Assembly (NCBI RefSeq): GCF_018332655.1
Contig: NZ_BOQL01000018.1
Location: forward strand, 1 to 64,000
Length of the DNA stretch: 64,000 nucleotides
Reading direction: 5' to 3'
Source of the DNA: Actinoplanes auranticolor
GTDB lineage: Bacteria > Actinomycetota > Actinomycetes > Mycobacteriales > Micromonosporaceae
In this document: positions 7,580 through 16,248 of the stretch, in pieces
How the letters are laid out: every line of letters starts with the position of its first letter
How positions within the stretch are numbered: position 1 is the stretch's first letter
Translations under genes and position numbers: made by a program
Notes under the pieces: generated by a model
Told to the model about the DNA's origin: nothing
Database searches by the model: none
The model's input: the letters and a program-made list of their open reading frames with translations, nothing else

Positions 7580-8389
7580 TCAGTCCTTGACGGCACCGGC
7601 GGTGACCCCGGCCGCGACGTACCGCTGCGCGATGACGAGCAGGATCGTGGCGGGGACGGAGGCGATCACGGCGGTGGCCATGATCGCGTTCCATTGCTGG
7701 TTGTTGTTGCCGATGTAGTGGTAGATGCCGAGGGTGACGGGCTGATGGGCGCCGCCGCCGGCCAGCGTGCTGGCGAAGATGAAGTCCGACCAGGCCCAGA
7801 GGAAGGCGAACAGGCTGACGGTGACCACGGCGTTGCGGCTGACCGGCATGACCACCGAGACGAAGGTCCGCCATCGCGACGCGCCGTCGATGGCGGCGGC
7901 CTGGAGCAGCTCGTCGGGCAGGCCGGCCATGAAGGCGGTGAAGATCAGGACCCCGAACGGGACCGCGATCGTCGAGTCGGCCAGGATCAGCCCGGGCAGG
8001 GTGTTGAGCACCCCGGCCTTGAGATAGATCGCGTAGAAACCCATCGCCATGATGATGCCCGGGATCATCTGCGCGATCAGCAGGACGAAGGTGATCGCCG
8101 GCCGGCCCGCCGGCCGGAGCTTGGCCAGGGAGTATCCGGCCGGAGCGGCCAGCACGACGGTGAGCAGGACGGTGCCGAGCCCGACGAGCAGGCTGGTGCC
8201 CAGGTACGGCAGCTGCTGGTCGAGCACGGCCCGGTAGCCCTCGAGGGTGCCGTCGACCGGGAACAGGTGCGGCGGGCTGGCCCGCATGTCGGTGTCGCGG
8301 GTGAACGACACGTTGATCATCCAGTAGACCGGGAACAGCATGATCGCCGTCAGCACGACCCCGATGCCGGTCCTGAGGTGCCGGGTCAT
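7580..8389 (-). CDS. Sugar ABC importer permease (CUT1, MalG-like)
   Basis: A 269-residue inner-membrane permease with about six transmembrane segments, beginning MTRHLRTGIGVVL. The EAA loop that docks the ATPase is seen in DELLQAAAIDGASRWRTF (about residue 180). The start codon overlaps the stop of the preceding permease (ATGA), so the pair is translationally coupled and forms the heterodimeric channel of a carbohydrate importer. No ATPase gene lies in the unit, which is usual in actinomycetes, where one MsiK-type ATPase serves several CUT1 systems. Confidence 0.88.
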   Translation of the reverse strand: MTRHLRTGIGVVLTAIMLFPVYWMINVSFTRDTDMRASPPHLFPVDGTLEGYRAVLDQQLPYLGTSLLVGLGTVLLTVVLAAPAGYSLAKLRPAGRPAITFVLLIAQMIPGIIMAMGFYAIYLKAGVLNTLPGLILADSTIAVPFGVLIFTAFMAGLPDELLQAAAIDGASRWRTFVSVVMPVSRNAVVTVSLFAFLWAWSDFIFASTLAGGGAHQPVTLGIYHYIGNNNQQWNAIMATAVIASVPATILLVIAQRYVAAGVTAGAVKD

Positions 8390-9273
8390 GCCTGCCTCCG
8401 CTGGATCCGGAGGTAGATCAACCCGCAGATCAGCGCCATCACGATGAGCAGATTGCCGACCGCGGCGCCGGGTCCGAACTGCGGCAGCAGATTGCCGAAG
8501 CTCAACCGGTACGACCAGGTGGCCAGCGTGGTGGACGAGTCCACCGGCCCACCCCTGGTCATGATCCAGATGATGTCGAAGACCTTGAGCGTGTAGACCA
8601 GCCCGAGCAGCAGGGTGATGGCCGAGACCGGGCGCAACAGCGGAAACGTGATCCGCCGGAAGGCCGACCAGCCCGACGCGCCGTCCAGCGCCGCCGCCTC
8701 GTAGATCTCGCCCGGGATCGTCCGCAGTCCGCTGTAGAGCACCACCAGGTTGAACGGCACGCCGATCCAGATGTTGGCGATGATCACCGAGACCAGCGAC
8801 CACCGCGGCGAGGTGAGCCAGTTGACCGGGTCCACCCCGGCCAGCCCGAGAGTCCAGTTGACGATGCCCGAGTCGCTGTTGAGCATCCAGGACCAGGTGG
8901 AGGCCGAGACGATCAACGGCAACAGCCACGGTACGAGGAACAGCGCCCGCAGCGTCGCCGACAACCGGAAGTTCTGGGCGAAGAACACGGCCAGGGCCAT
9001 CCCGATCGCGAACTGGAAGACCAGCGAGACGCCGGTGAACACGACGGTGTGCAGCAACGCCGGCCCGAAGCTGGGATCGGCGAAGATGGTGCGGTAGTTG
9101 TCCAGCCCGCTGAACGGGGCGTCACCCCGCACGAACGAACGCACCGTGTAGTGCCGCAGGCTCAGGTCCAGGTTGCGGTAGAGCGGATAGGCGTAGAAGG
9201 CCAGCAGGTACACCACGACCGGGGCGAGGAAGCCCCAGGCCGCCAGCTGCCGCGCGCGCCGGACCGACGTCAT
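8386..9273 (-). CDS. Sugar ABC importer permease (CUT1, MalF-like)
   Basis: A 295-residue membrane protein with six predicted helices; residues 10-30 are the first (LAAWGFLAPVVVYLLAFYAY). The EAA loop is GEIYEAAALDGASGWSAF (about residue 190). It lies 7 nt after the binding-protein stop and overlaps the next permease by 4 nt, so these genes are one operon. It is the partner channel subunit of the importer. Confidence 0.88.
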   Translation of the reverse strand: MTSVRRARQLAAWGFLAPVVVYLLAFYAYPLYRNLDLSLRHYTVRSFVRGDAPFSGLDNYRTIFADPSFGPALLHTVVFTGVSLVFQFAIGMALAVFFAQNFRLSATLRALFLVPWLLPLIVSASTWSWMLNSDSGIVNWTLGLAGVDPVNWLTSPRWSLVSVIIANIWIGVPFNLVVLYSGLRTIPGEIYEAAALDGASGWSAFRRITFPLLRPVSAITLLLGLVYTLKVFDIIWIMTRGGPVDSSTTLATWSYRLSFGNLLPQFGPGAAVGNLLIVMALICGLIYLRIQRRQA

Positions 9274-9280
9274 GACCAGG

Positions 9281-10540
9281 TCACTTGGTGGCGGAGGCGG
9301 CGGTCGCCTGGGCCGCGGTCAGGGCGTCCCCGGGTGACTTCGATCCGCTCAGCGCGGCCTGCACGGCGGTCCAGAGCGGCTCGGAGATCTTCGGGTACCG
9401 GGTGCCCAGGTTGTCGCCGGTACGGCCCTTGGCCGCCTTGACCGCGTCCACCCACACTTGCAGCGCGGGGTTCTGGGCGACCTGTTGCTGCTGCACGGCG
9501 GCGGTGGGCGCGACGTAGGACAGGGTGGTGTCGGTGGCCAGCAGGTTCTCGCTGCCGGTCAGGCACGCGACGATCTTCGCGGCGGTGGCGTACCGGCCGG
9601 TCTCGCTCTGGACCGGGATCGAGACGAACTCGCCGCCGGTGGGCGCGGGCGCGGTGCCACCCGCGCGGGCGGGGACGGGGATGATGCCGTACTCGAAGCC
9701 GGCCTTCGCGGCGTTGGCCAGCTGCCAGGTGCCGTTCTCGGCGAACGCGTAGTCGCCGGTGGCGAACTCCTGCCAGCTGGTGGTCTGGGTGTTGTTGATG
9801 ACCGAGTTGGGCGCGTAACCCTGCTCGAGCCAGTCGGTCCACAGCGTCAGCGCCGAGACGGCCTGCGGGGAGTCGAGCTGGGTCAGCTGGGCCCCGGAGC
9901 CCCAGAACCAGGGCAGGAACTGGAAGCTGCCCTCCTCCGTACCGATCGCGGAGAAGGTGATGCCCTTCTTGCCGGCCGCTTTGACCTTGCCGAGCGCGGC
10001 GGTCAGCCCGGCCCAGTCGGTGATGGTGGCCGGATCGACCTCGGCGGCGGCCAGGACCTTCTTGTTGTAGTACAGGGCCAGGGTGTTGGCGCCGATCGGC
10101 ACGCCGTAGGCCCGGCCGCCGACCTGGCCGGCGCTGAGCAGGTTGGGCAGCATCGCGGAGGTGTCGAGCCCGGTGTCCCCGGCGGCCGCCAGGGCCCCGG
10201 CCTCGGCCAGCGTGGAGATCACCGGGTTGTCGACGATCAGCACGTCCGGGGAGTTGTCCTGCTGGGCGGCGAGCAGGGCCTTGTTGGTCAGATCGGAGGT
10301 GTCGTAGCCGGTGCGCCGCACCGTCACCCCGGCGCCGGCGCCGCACGAGGTCAGCAGCTTCACCCACGCCGACGAGTCGTCGAACTGCGGGTACGGATCC
10401 CAGATCTGGTACGTGCCGCCCGCGCCGTCCCCCGAGCCGCCGGAACCGGGCGAGTCGGATGAACACGCGGACAAGGTGATGGTCAGAACGACGGTCAGCG
10501 CGCCGGCCGCCGCCCGTCGTCCCCGGCGGGAGATGTCCAT
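9281..10540 (-). CDS. Sugar ABC importer solute-binding lipoprotein
   Basis: A 419-residue extracytoplasmic binding protein (SBP_bac_1 family, CUT1). Residues 1-26 are a lipoprotein signal with an Arg-rich start and lipobox LSAC (Cys26), so it is membrane-anchored. The start at 10540 (ATG after AAGGGG) is preferred over an upstream frame that would run through the promoter and operators. Aromatic-rich segments such as FQFLPWFWGSG are typical of sugar pockets. First gene of the leftward operon; the promoter is at 10597-10625, controlled by the flanking LacI sites. Confidence 0.88.
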   Translation of the reverse strand: MDISRRGRRAAAGALTVVLTITLSACSSDSPGSGGSGDGAGGTYQIWDPYPQFDDSSAWVKLLTSCGAGAGVTVRRTGYDTSDLTNKALLAAQQDNSPDVLIVDNPVISTLAEAGALAAAGDTGLDTSAMLPNLLSAGQVGGRAYGVPIGANTLALYYNKKVLAAAEVDPATITDWAGLTAALGKVKAAGKKGITFSAIGTEEGSFQFLPWFWGSGAQLTQLDSPQAVSALTLWTDWLEQGYAPNSVINNTQTTSWQEFATGDYAFAENGTWQLANAAKAGFEYGIIPVPARAGGTAPAPTGGEFVSIPVQSETGRYATAAKIVACLTGSENLLATDTTLSYVAPTAAVQQQQVAQNPALQVWVDAVKAAKGRTGDNLGTRYPKISEPLWTAVQAALSGSKSPGDALTAAQATAASATK

Positions 10541-10566
10541 GAGGGGCCCCTTTACGGTGGGAGCAG

Positions 10567-10591
10567 CGAATCGGTTCGACGAATCGATTCG
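10567..10591. promoter_or_regulatory. Double LacI operator of the ABC operon
   Basis: Two adjacent 12-bp palindromes: CGAATCGGTTCG (10567-10578, one mismatched pair) and the perfect CGAATCGATTCG (10580-10591). They lie directly downstream of the leftward -10 element, over the expected transcription start of the ABC operon. The first copy is repeated in front of the lacI gene within an identical 18-mer. Confidence 0.75.
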
Positions 10592-10596
10592 CCGAG

Positions 10597-10625
10597 ACAG
10601 TAGAACGCCGCCGGGCATGCGTCAA
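10597..10625 (-). promoter_or_regulatory. Promoter of the ABC importer operon
   Basis: Reverse strand: -35 TTGACG (10625-10620), 17-nt spacer, -10 TACTGT (10602-10597). The spacing is optimal and both hexamers are close to the vegetative consensus. Confidence 0.65.
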
Positions 10626-10663
10626 CGCTTGCGTCACGGACTGCTCATACGCCTGAAACGGTA

Positions 10664-10693
10664 TTGACATCTTTCACTCGCTCCGCCTACCTT
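10664..10693 (+). promoter_or_regulatory. Promoter of the lacI gene
   Basis: -35 TTGACA (10664-10669), 18-nt spacer, -10 TACCTT (10688-10693), 100 bp upstream of the repressor start. The operator at 10699-10710 begins 6 bp after the -10, consistent with autoregulation. Confidence 0.65.
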
Positions 10694-10698
10694 GGCGG

Positions 10699-10710
10699 CG
10701 AATCGGTTCG
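10699..10710. promoter_or_regulatory. LacI operator of the repressor gene
   Basis: CGAATCGGTTCG, identical to the first operator of the ABC operon; the identity extends over 18 bases (GCGAATCGGTTCGACGAA). The two copies are 132 bp apart. Confidence 0.7.
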
Positions 10711-10793
10711 ACGAACCACCGGCTCGGACCTTTCCGTCATGATGTCCGGGACGTGGGCGGGAGCCCGCACGTCGAGCGCGCAGGAGGCCGCAG

Positions 10794-11807
10794 ATGAACA
10801 TCGGTGAGATCGCCCGGCGGGCCGGCGTCTCCCGCAGCACCGTGTCCTACGCGCTGAGCGGCAAGCGGCCGGTCACCGAGCAGACCCGGCAGCGGATCCA
10901 GGCGGTGATCGACGAGCTCGACTACCGGCCCAACGCCGCGGCCCGGGCGCTCAAGGAAGGACGCACCCGGACGCTGGGCCTGGTCATTCCGCCGGCCAGC
11001 CAGCGCCTGACCGACATGCAGCTGAGCTTCGTCGCCAGCGTCGTGGAGGCGGCCGCCCGCGCCGACCTCGACGTGCTGCTGTCCCCCTCCGGCGGCGACC
11101 ACGACCGGTCCTTCGAACGCGTCGTGTCCGGCCGGCGCGTGGACGGCGTGATCCTCATGGAGATTCGGCTGGAGGACGAACGCGTCGCCCGCCTGCACCA
11201 GACCGGCCTGCCGTTCGTCACCATCGGGCACACCGCCAACCCGCACGGCACCTGCTGGGTCGACGTCGACTACGGCACGCTCATCGCCCGCTGCGTGCAC
11301 CACCTGGCCGACCTGGGCCACCGCGACGTCGCTCTGATCAACCGGTCGGCGGAGCTCGTCGCCGCCGGCTACGGCCCGGCCCACCGGGCCCTCGAGGGCT
11401 TCACCGAGGCCGTCACCCAGCGCGGCCTGACCAGCATCATCCTCACCTGCGGCGACGACGCGCCGGCGGGCGAGGAGTGCATCGAACGACTCCGGGCGGA
11501 CCACCCCGACATCACCGCGGCCGTCACCGTGAACGAGGCGGCGCTGCCGGGGATCCAGCGCGCCCTGGAACGGGCCGGCGTGGTCGTCCCCCGCGACTTC
11601 TCCCTCGCCGGGGTGGCCGCGCGCCACTGGGCGGAGGACTTCCGCCCGCCCCTCACCGCCGCCGACGTGCCGACCCTGGAGATGGGCGCGAGCGCGGTGG
11701 AGCTGCTCCTCGAACGCATCGCGGCACCCGACGCACCCGTACGGCACCTCCTGCTGACTCCCCCGATCTCCCTGCGCGCCAGCACCGGGCCCGCGCCCGC
11801 CCGCTGA
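10794..11807 (+). CDS. LacI-family repressor of the sugar ABC locus
   Basis: A 337-residue one-component repressor. The N-terminal HTH and hinge are clear (IGEIARRAGVSRSTVSYALS, residues 2-21, then VIDELDYRPNAAARALKEG), followed by a periplasmic-binding-protein-like sensor with the late motif for dimerisation and ligand binding. ATG with an upstream GGAGG. It is transcribed divergently from the importer operon and 85 bp ahead of the secreted glycosidase. Matching palindromes on both sides of the divergent promoter make it the probable repressor of importer, cytoplasmic glycosidase, itself and perhaps the secreted enzyme, released by an imported sugar. Confidence 0.88.
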   Translation: MNIGEIARRAGVSRSTVSYALSGKRPVTEQTRQRIQAVIDELDYRPNAAARALKEGRTRTLGLVIPPASQRLTDMQLSFVASVVEAAARADLDVLLSPSGGDHDRSFERVVSGRRVDGVILMEIRLEDERVARLHQTGLPFVTIGHTANPHGTCWVDVDYGTLIARCVHHLADLGHRDVALINRSAELVAAGYGPAHRALEGFTEAVTQRGLTSIILTCGDDAPAGEECIERLRADHPDITAAVTVNEAALPGIQRALERAGVVVPRDFSLAGVAARHWAEDFRPPLTAADVPTLEMGASAVELLLERIAAPDAPVRHLLLTPPISLRASTGPAPAR

Positions 11808-11892
11808 CCGCGCATCCCCCGATTCCGGGACGAGCCACCGGCTCGCCCCGCGATGGCCGCTGCCGTCCTCGCACCCCGAACAGGAGAACCCC

Positions 11893-13692
11893 GTGTCCCG
11901 ACTCCATCGCCTCGCCGCCGGACTGATGGCCGGCGCCCTGCTCCTGGGCTTCCCCGCTCCCGCGCACGCCGCCGACGAGAGCATCAGCGTCGACTTCTCC
12001 GTCGCCGGCGGCGTCCCCGCCCAGCGCGCCTCCGGCTGGATCTACGGCATGACCGAGAACGCCGCCGGGCCCGCCGACCACTTCTACACCGACCTCAAGT
12101 TCAAGGCGATGCGCGCCGGTGGCGCCCAGCTCGACCAGCCGGGCGGCTGGGTCTCCGGCAAGTACGACCGGCGGTGGAACTCGACCCGGGCCCAGCTGGT
12201 GCGGACGGCGGCCCTGGGCGGGACGTTCGTGTTGCTGCCGCACGACCTGTGGGGTGCCGACGGCTACCCCATCACCCGTTTCCCCGGTGACAACGGCGAC
12301 TGGAGCGACTACGACAGGTTCCTCACCCGCCTGATCGCCGACGTCCGCGCCACCGGCGTGCCGGTGCAGTGGGACATCTGGAACGAGCCCAACCTCGGCC
12401 TGTTCTGGAACCGGCCGCAGGCGCAGTACTTCGAACTGTGGCGCCGCACCTACCAGCGGCTGCGTACCGAGATGCCGGGCACGGCGATCGTCGGACCCAG
12501 CCTCGCCGGCGTGCCGTCGACCAGTGGCTGGTGGACGCAGTACCTGGACTTCGTCAAGGCCGGCAACGTGGTGCCCGACATCTTCAGCTGGCACAGCCTG
12601 CCCAGCGACCCCGTGGTCAACGTGGCCGACGCCAACCGCACCCTCGACGCCCGGGGCATCGCCCATCCGCGCCCGTACCAGATCAACGAGTACGGCGCCC
12701 CGGCCGAGCAGAACCCGGGTGACGGTTCCTGGTACATCGCCCGGCTCGAACGGGCCGGCGCCGACGGCCTGCGCGCCAACTGGGCGAGCACCGGCAACCT
12801 GCACAACGACCTGGCCACCCTGCTGGTCCGCAACTCCGCCGGACAGCATCTGCCCAAGGGCGAGTGGTGGGTGTACCGCTACTACGCCGGCCAGACCGGC
12901 GTGATCGCGTCCACCACGCCCAGCGCCTCCTACGACGCGTTCGCCACCAAGGACACCGGCGTCGCCCGGATTCTCGTCGGCGGCGGTGGCACCACCGGCA
13001 ACGTCGCGGTGCGCCTCAACCGCATCGACGCCACCAGCGGCATCGTGGCCGGCAACCAGGTCCGCGTACGGGTGCAACGCATCCCCTACAACGCCGGCGC
13101 GGCCGTGGCCGGTCCCGTCACCGTGTCCGACTCCACCGTCACCCTCTCCGGCAATGCGACCACGGTGAACCTCCCGCACAGCAACGCCGACGACACCTTC
13201 ACCGTCACGGTGCTGCCCCCGGCCGACCGGAGCTTCCAGACGGTCGCGGTCGCCCAGCACAGCCAGCAGTGCCTGGACAACACCGGCCTGGGCACCGCTG
13301 ACGGCAACCGGCAGCAGCAGTTCTTCTGCGAGGGCGGCGACCAGCAGCTGTGGAACTTCCGGCCGGTCGCCGGGGTGGCCGACACCTACACCGTGGTGAA
13401 CCAGCAGAGCGGCAAGTGCCTCGACGTCAGCGCCGCCGGCACCGCGGACGGCACCGCCGTGCAGCAGTGGACCTGCCTGAACGGGGCGGCGAACCAGCAG
13501 TTCACCCTGCGCAAGGTCACCTACAGCGGCAACGACGCGCACGACTACCAGCTCGTCGCCCGGCACAGCGGCAAATGCGTCGACGTCAGCGCGATCTCCA
13601 CCGCGGCGCAGGCGCTCGTCCACCAGTGGGCCTGCAACGCGGCCGGCCAGGGCAACCCGCGCAACCAGACGTGGCGCCTGCTGGGCCGTTGA
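11893..13692 (+). CDS. Secreted clan GH-A glycoside hydrolase (GH39-like) with C-terminal ricin domain
   Basis: A 599-residue exported protein. The GTG start follows AGGAGA. Residues 1-26 are a signal peptide ending AHA. Residues about 30-350 form a TIM-barrel glycosidase: WDIWNEPNLG carries the putative acid/base Glu165, and QINEYGAP carries the putative nucleophile Glu266, the Asn-Glu plus Glu arrangement of clan A. A beta-sandwich (about 350-450) follows, as in GH39-type enzymes. Residues about 455-599 are a three-repeat RICIN/CBM13 lectin (QQQFFCEGGDQQLW, AVQQWTCLNGAANQQF, LVHQWACN). Placed behind the lacI gene, it probably releases the oligosaccharide that the neighbouring importer takes up. 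The family number is tentative. Confidence 0.8.
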   Translation: MSRLHRLAAGLMAGALLLGFPAPAHAADESISVDFSVAGGVPAQRASGWIYGMTENAAGPADHFYTDLKFKAMRAGGAQLDQPGGWVSGKYDRRWNSTRAQLVRTAALGGTFVLLPHDLWGADGYPITRFPGDNGDWSDYDRFLTRLIADVRATGVPVQWDIWNEPNLGLFWNRPQAQYFELWRRTYQRLRTEMPGTAIVGPSLAGVPSTSGWWTQYLDFVKAGNVVPDIFSWHSLPSDPVVNVADANRTLDARGIAHPRPYQINEYGAPAEQNPGDGSWYIARLERAGADGLRANWASTGNLHNDLATLLVRNSAGQHLPKGEWWVYRYYAGQTGVIASTTPSASYDAFATKDTGVARILVGGGGTTGNVAVRLNRIDATSGIVAGNQVRVRVQRIPYNAGAAVAGPVTVSDSTVTLSGNATTVNLPHSNADDTFTVTVLPPADRSFQTVAVAQHSQQCLDNTGLGTADGNRQQQFFCEGGDQQLWNFRPVAGVADTYTVVNQQSGKCLDVSAAGTADGTAVQQWTCLNGAANQQFTLRKVTYSGNDAHDYQLVARHSGKCVDVSAISTAAQALVHQWACNAAGQGNPRNQTWRLLGR

Positions 13693-13701
13693 TCATCACG
13701 G

Positions 13702-14649
13702 TCACCCGGCGAGCCGGCCGTCGCTGTTCTCGACGGGGACGGCCGGCTCCCCGGGCTGGTGCACTGTCCCCGTCCGGCCGGGTCCGGCCTCCGGCCGGCG
13801 CTGCCGAGGGATCCGGGGCGCCAGCACCGCGGTGCGGCCGGCCCCGGCGGCGGGCCGCAGCACGGTCAGGACGGCCGGCAGCATGGCCGCGGCGGCCAGG
13901 GCATAGCCGTCGGCGGAGGGATGGAAGCGGTCCGTTCCGAACAGCCGGTCCGGATCGGCCCGGAACGCGGGATTGAGCAGCTCCGCGAGCGAGACGACGG
14001 TCCCGCCCGCACGCTCGACCTCCTCGCGCTGGGCGGTGGCCAGCCGGTGGCTCAGCCACCGCGCCAGCCAGCTCAGGGGTGGCCGGCAGTGCGGCAGCGC
14101 GCTCAGGTCGGGGCAGGTGCCGACCACGACCTCGCAGCCCGCGCGACGCAGCTTCCGGACGGCCGCTCCGAGCAGCCGGGCCGGCTCGCGATGGTCCGAC
14201 AGCTGGGTGACGTCGTTACCACCGATGAAGATGACCGCGAGGTCGGGTGCCAGCGGCAGCGCCTCGTCGACCTGGTGGCGCAGGTCGGTGCTCTCGGCGC
14301 CGACGACCGCCAGGACCGACAGCCGCACCCGGCGGCGCAGCCGGCGCGCGACCCCGGCGGCCAGCAGGCCCCCCGTGGTCTCGCTGGACCGGGCGACGCC
14401 GTAGCCGGCCGCGAAGGAGTCGCCCAGGACGACCATGGTGAAAGGGTCACGCCGGGACCGGGGCCCGTAGGCCATCTCACCGCGCGGCGGCGGCCCCTGC
14501 GGTACGGGAATGCTCCGCCGGGCGGTGATCATCTGTGCCGCCAGCAACCCGGCGGCAGCCGCCGGCAGCCCGAGCAGAACGGAACCGGCGATCCGTTTCG
14601 CCGGGGTCAGCCGGGCACGACCCCTGCCTATGGCATTCGGCAAAGCCAC
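13702..14649 (-). CDS. SGNH/GDSL-family hydrolase, membrane-anchored
   Basis: About 315 residues. A Lys/Arg-rich start is followed by a hydrophobic helix (IAGSVLLGLPAAAAGLLAAQM), so the enzyme is anchored or exported. SGNH blocks are visible in order: block I VVLGDSFAAGYG (nucleophile Ser), block III IFIGGNDVTQ (oxyanion Gly/Asn) and block V DRFHPSADGYA (Asp and His). It hydrolyses ester bonds of lipids or acetylated sugars; the substrate is unknown. The start is ambiguous: GTG at 14649 lies only 3 nt behind AGGAGG, and TTG at 14643 has a 9-nt spacing and may be the true start. Two copies of a 15-bp repeat lie just upstream. Confidence 0.85.
   Translation of the reverse strand: MALPNAIGRGRARLTPAKRIAGSVLLGLPAAAAGLLAAQMITARRSIPVPQGPPPRGEMAYGPRSRRDPFTMVVLGDSFAAGYGVARSSETTGGLLAAGVARRLRRRVRLSVLAVVGAESTDLRHQVDEALPLAPDLAVIFIGGNDVTQLSDHREPARLLGAAVRKLRRAGCEVVVGTCPDLSALPHCRPPLSWLARWLSHRLATAQREEVERAGGTVVSLAELLNPAFRADPDRLFGTDRFHPSADGYALAAAAMLPAVLTVLRPAAGAGRTAVLAPRIPRQRRPEAGPGRTGTVHQPGEPAVPVENSDGRLAG
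13711..13749. terminator. 12-bp hairpin at the convergent end of two genes
   Basis: GAGCCGGCCGTC (13711-13722) pairs perfectly with GACGGCCGGCTC (13738-13749) around 15 nt. It lies 19 nt after the secreted glycosidase stop and inside the last codons of the convergent SGNH hydrolase, suiting termination of the rightward transcript. Confidence 0.5.
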
Positions 14650-14661
14650 TCTCCTCCTGGT

Positions 14662-14698
14662 GGAAACCTGTCGGCCTCGTGGGGGAAACCTGTCGGCC
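14662..14698. repeat. Two direct copies of GGAAACCTGTCGGCC, period 22 bp
   Basis: The 15-mer GGAAACCTGTCGGCC occurs at 14662-14676 and 14684-14698, exactly identical, two helical turns apart. It lies immediately upstream of the ribosome site of the SGNH hydrolase. The same-face spacing suggests tandem binding of a regulator or a local duplication. Confidence 0.7.
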
Positions 14699-14844
14699 AC
14701 GTCCGTCGGCGATTATCCGGCCAACGGTCCACCGGCGTTGTCCCGTCGCACTGCGTGACGGCGCCGACGGGTGCCCGCATCGCCTCACGAAACTCGCCGC
14801 GGTGGCGATAGGAAGGGTGTGGCCCCGAGCGTGAGGGATCGGTA

Positions 14845-16248
14845 ATGGTGCGGAAGCTGGCGGTCTGCTTCGCCGTGTGCCTGAGCGTCGCCCTGGTCGG
14901 CGCCGTCGGCTACTACCTCGCGGACACCGTTGCCGCCTCGCGGGTGAAGATCCTCGACGAGTTCAGCCTGCGTCCCTCGGACGGCGCCAGAACGATCGCC
15001 GGCACCCTCGGGGCCAGCGACGCCAAGACCCGGGCGGCCGCCGGCGCCGCCTTCTCCGGTTCGCGCGCCGAGCTACGCCGCCAGGGCGTGGCCCTCCAGC
15101 AGCAGCTCGGCACGCCGTGGCACGCCGTGCTCGGCGCCGACGGCGCGCAGCTGGCCACCTTCCCCTCGTCCCATGACGCGATCATGCGACGCCTGCCGGC
15201 CAGTTCCGGGCTCCGCATCGCGAAACAGACCGGGACGCTCTCTTTCGGCGACGTCCTGACGGCCCCGAGCGGTGTGAGCGTGCCCGCCTTCCAACCGTTC
15301 GAGGCGCCTGACGGGCGCCGCATGCTGGTGATTCCCATCGCGGTCGACGAGCTGTCGATCCTGGTCTCCAGCGCGTTGAGCCAGCCGCACGCGGGCTCCT
15401 TCCTGCTCGACGGGGCCGGAACCGTGATCACCTCGACCGGCCCGGCCGGCTCCGCCGCCACTCCGGATGCCGCCCTGGTGGCGGCGATGCGGACCCGGGA
15501 CGAGGGCGTCATCGGGGACACGTACTTCTCCTCCGCACCGGTGCCCGGCACGAGTTGGCGGGTGCTCATGACCACGTCGCAGTCGGCCCTGCTGGCTCCG
15601 GTCCAGTCGACCGGCCGCGTCGCCTGGCAGATCTTCGGCGCCTTCAGCGTGGCCATGATCGTGATCCTGGTGATCGGGGCCGCCGCGCTCGTCAGCTCCT
15701 CCCGGCTGGCCCGGGCCCGCCTGCACGACACGCTCACCGGGCTGCCGACCCGGGCGCTGTTCATGGAGCGGGCCGAGACGGCCGTGCTCGACTGGCGACG
15801 CCGGCGGCAGAACGGGGCGGACGGCTGTCTGGCCGCGCTCTTCCTCGACCTCGACGGCTTCAAGCCCGTCAACGACACGTACGGCCATGCCATCGGTGAC
15901 GAGCTGCTCAAGCAGGTCGCTCTGCGGCTGGCCGACGCCACTCGTCCCGACGACTACGTCGGCCGCTTCGGCGGCGACGAGTTCGTGGTGCTGTGCCACG
16001 GTCTGCGCACCGCCGACGACGCGTACGCCGTCGCCGAGCGCATCACCACCTACCTGGCCGACCCGTTCATCATCGGCGACCACACCGTCACGATCGGTGT
16101 CTCCATCGGCATCGCCTCCCTCGACGACCTGGACCAGGAGGCCGCCGCGCTGCTGCACCACGCGGATCTCGCCCTGTACCGCGCCAAGGGGAACGGCCGG
16201 GGACGGGTGGAACGCTTCACGCCCGACATGGCCGATCAGCGCCCCTGA
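14845..16248 (+). CDS. Membrane-bound diguanylate cyclase with extracytoplasmic sensor
   Basis: A 467-residue signalling protein. A helix at residues 7-28 and another at about 252-275 bracket an extracytoplasmic domain of about 220 residues (dCACHE/PDC-like by length and layout). The cytoplasmic part is a GGDEF domain: HDTLTGLPTRALF, LFLDLDGFKPVNDTYGH and an intact active loop GGDEF at 376-380. The inhibitory I-site RxxD is present as RPDD (367-370), five residues before the loop, so product inhibition by c-di-GMP is expected. No EAL domain. ATG start with GAGGGA upstream. Its ligand and targets are unknown. Confidence 0.92.
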   Translation: MVRKLAVCFAVCLSVALVGAVGYYLADTVAASRVKILDEFSLRPSDGARTIAGTLGASDAKTRAAAGAAFSGSRAELRRQGVALQQQLGTPWHAVLGADGAQLATFPSSHDAIMRRLPASSGLRIAKQTGTLSFGDVLTAPSGVSVPAFQPFEAPDGRRMLVIPIAVDELSILVSSALSQPHAGSFLLDGAGTVITSTGPAGSAATPDAALVAAMRTRDEGVIGDTYFSSAPVPGTSWRVLMTTSQSALLAPVQSTGRVAWQIFGAFSVAMIVILVIGAAALVSSSRLARARLHDTLTGLPTRALFMERAETAVLDWRRRRQNGADGCLAALFLDLDGFKPVNDTYGHAIGDELLKQVALRLADATRPDDYVGRFGGDEFVVLCHGLRTADDAYAVAERITTYLADPFIIGDHTVTIGVSIGIASLDDLDQEAAALLHHADLALYRAKGNGRGRVERFTPDMADQRP

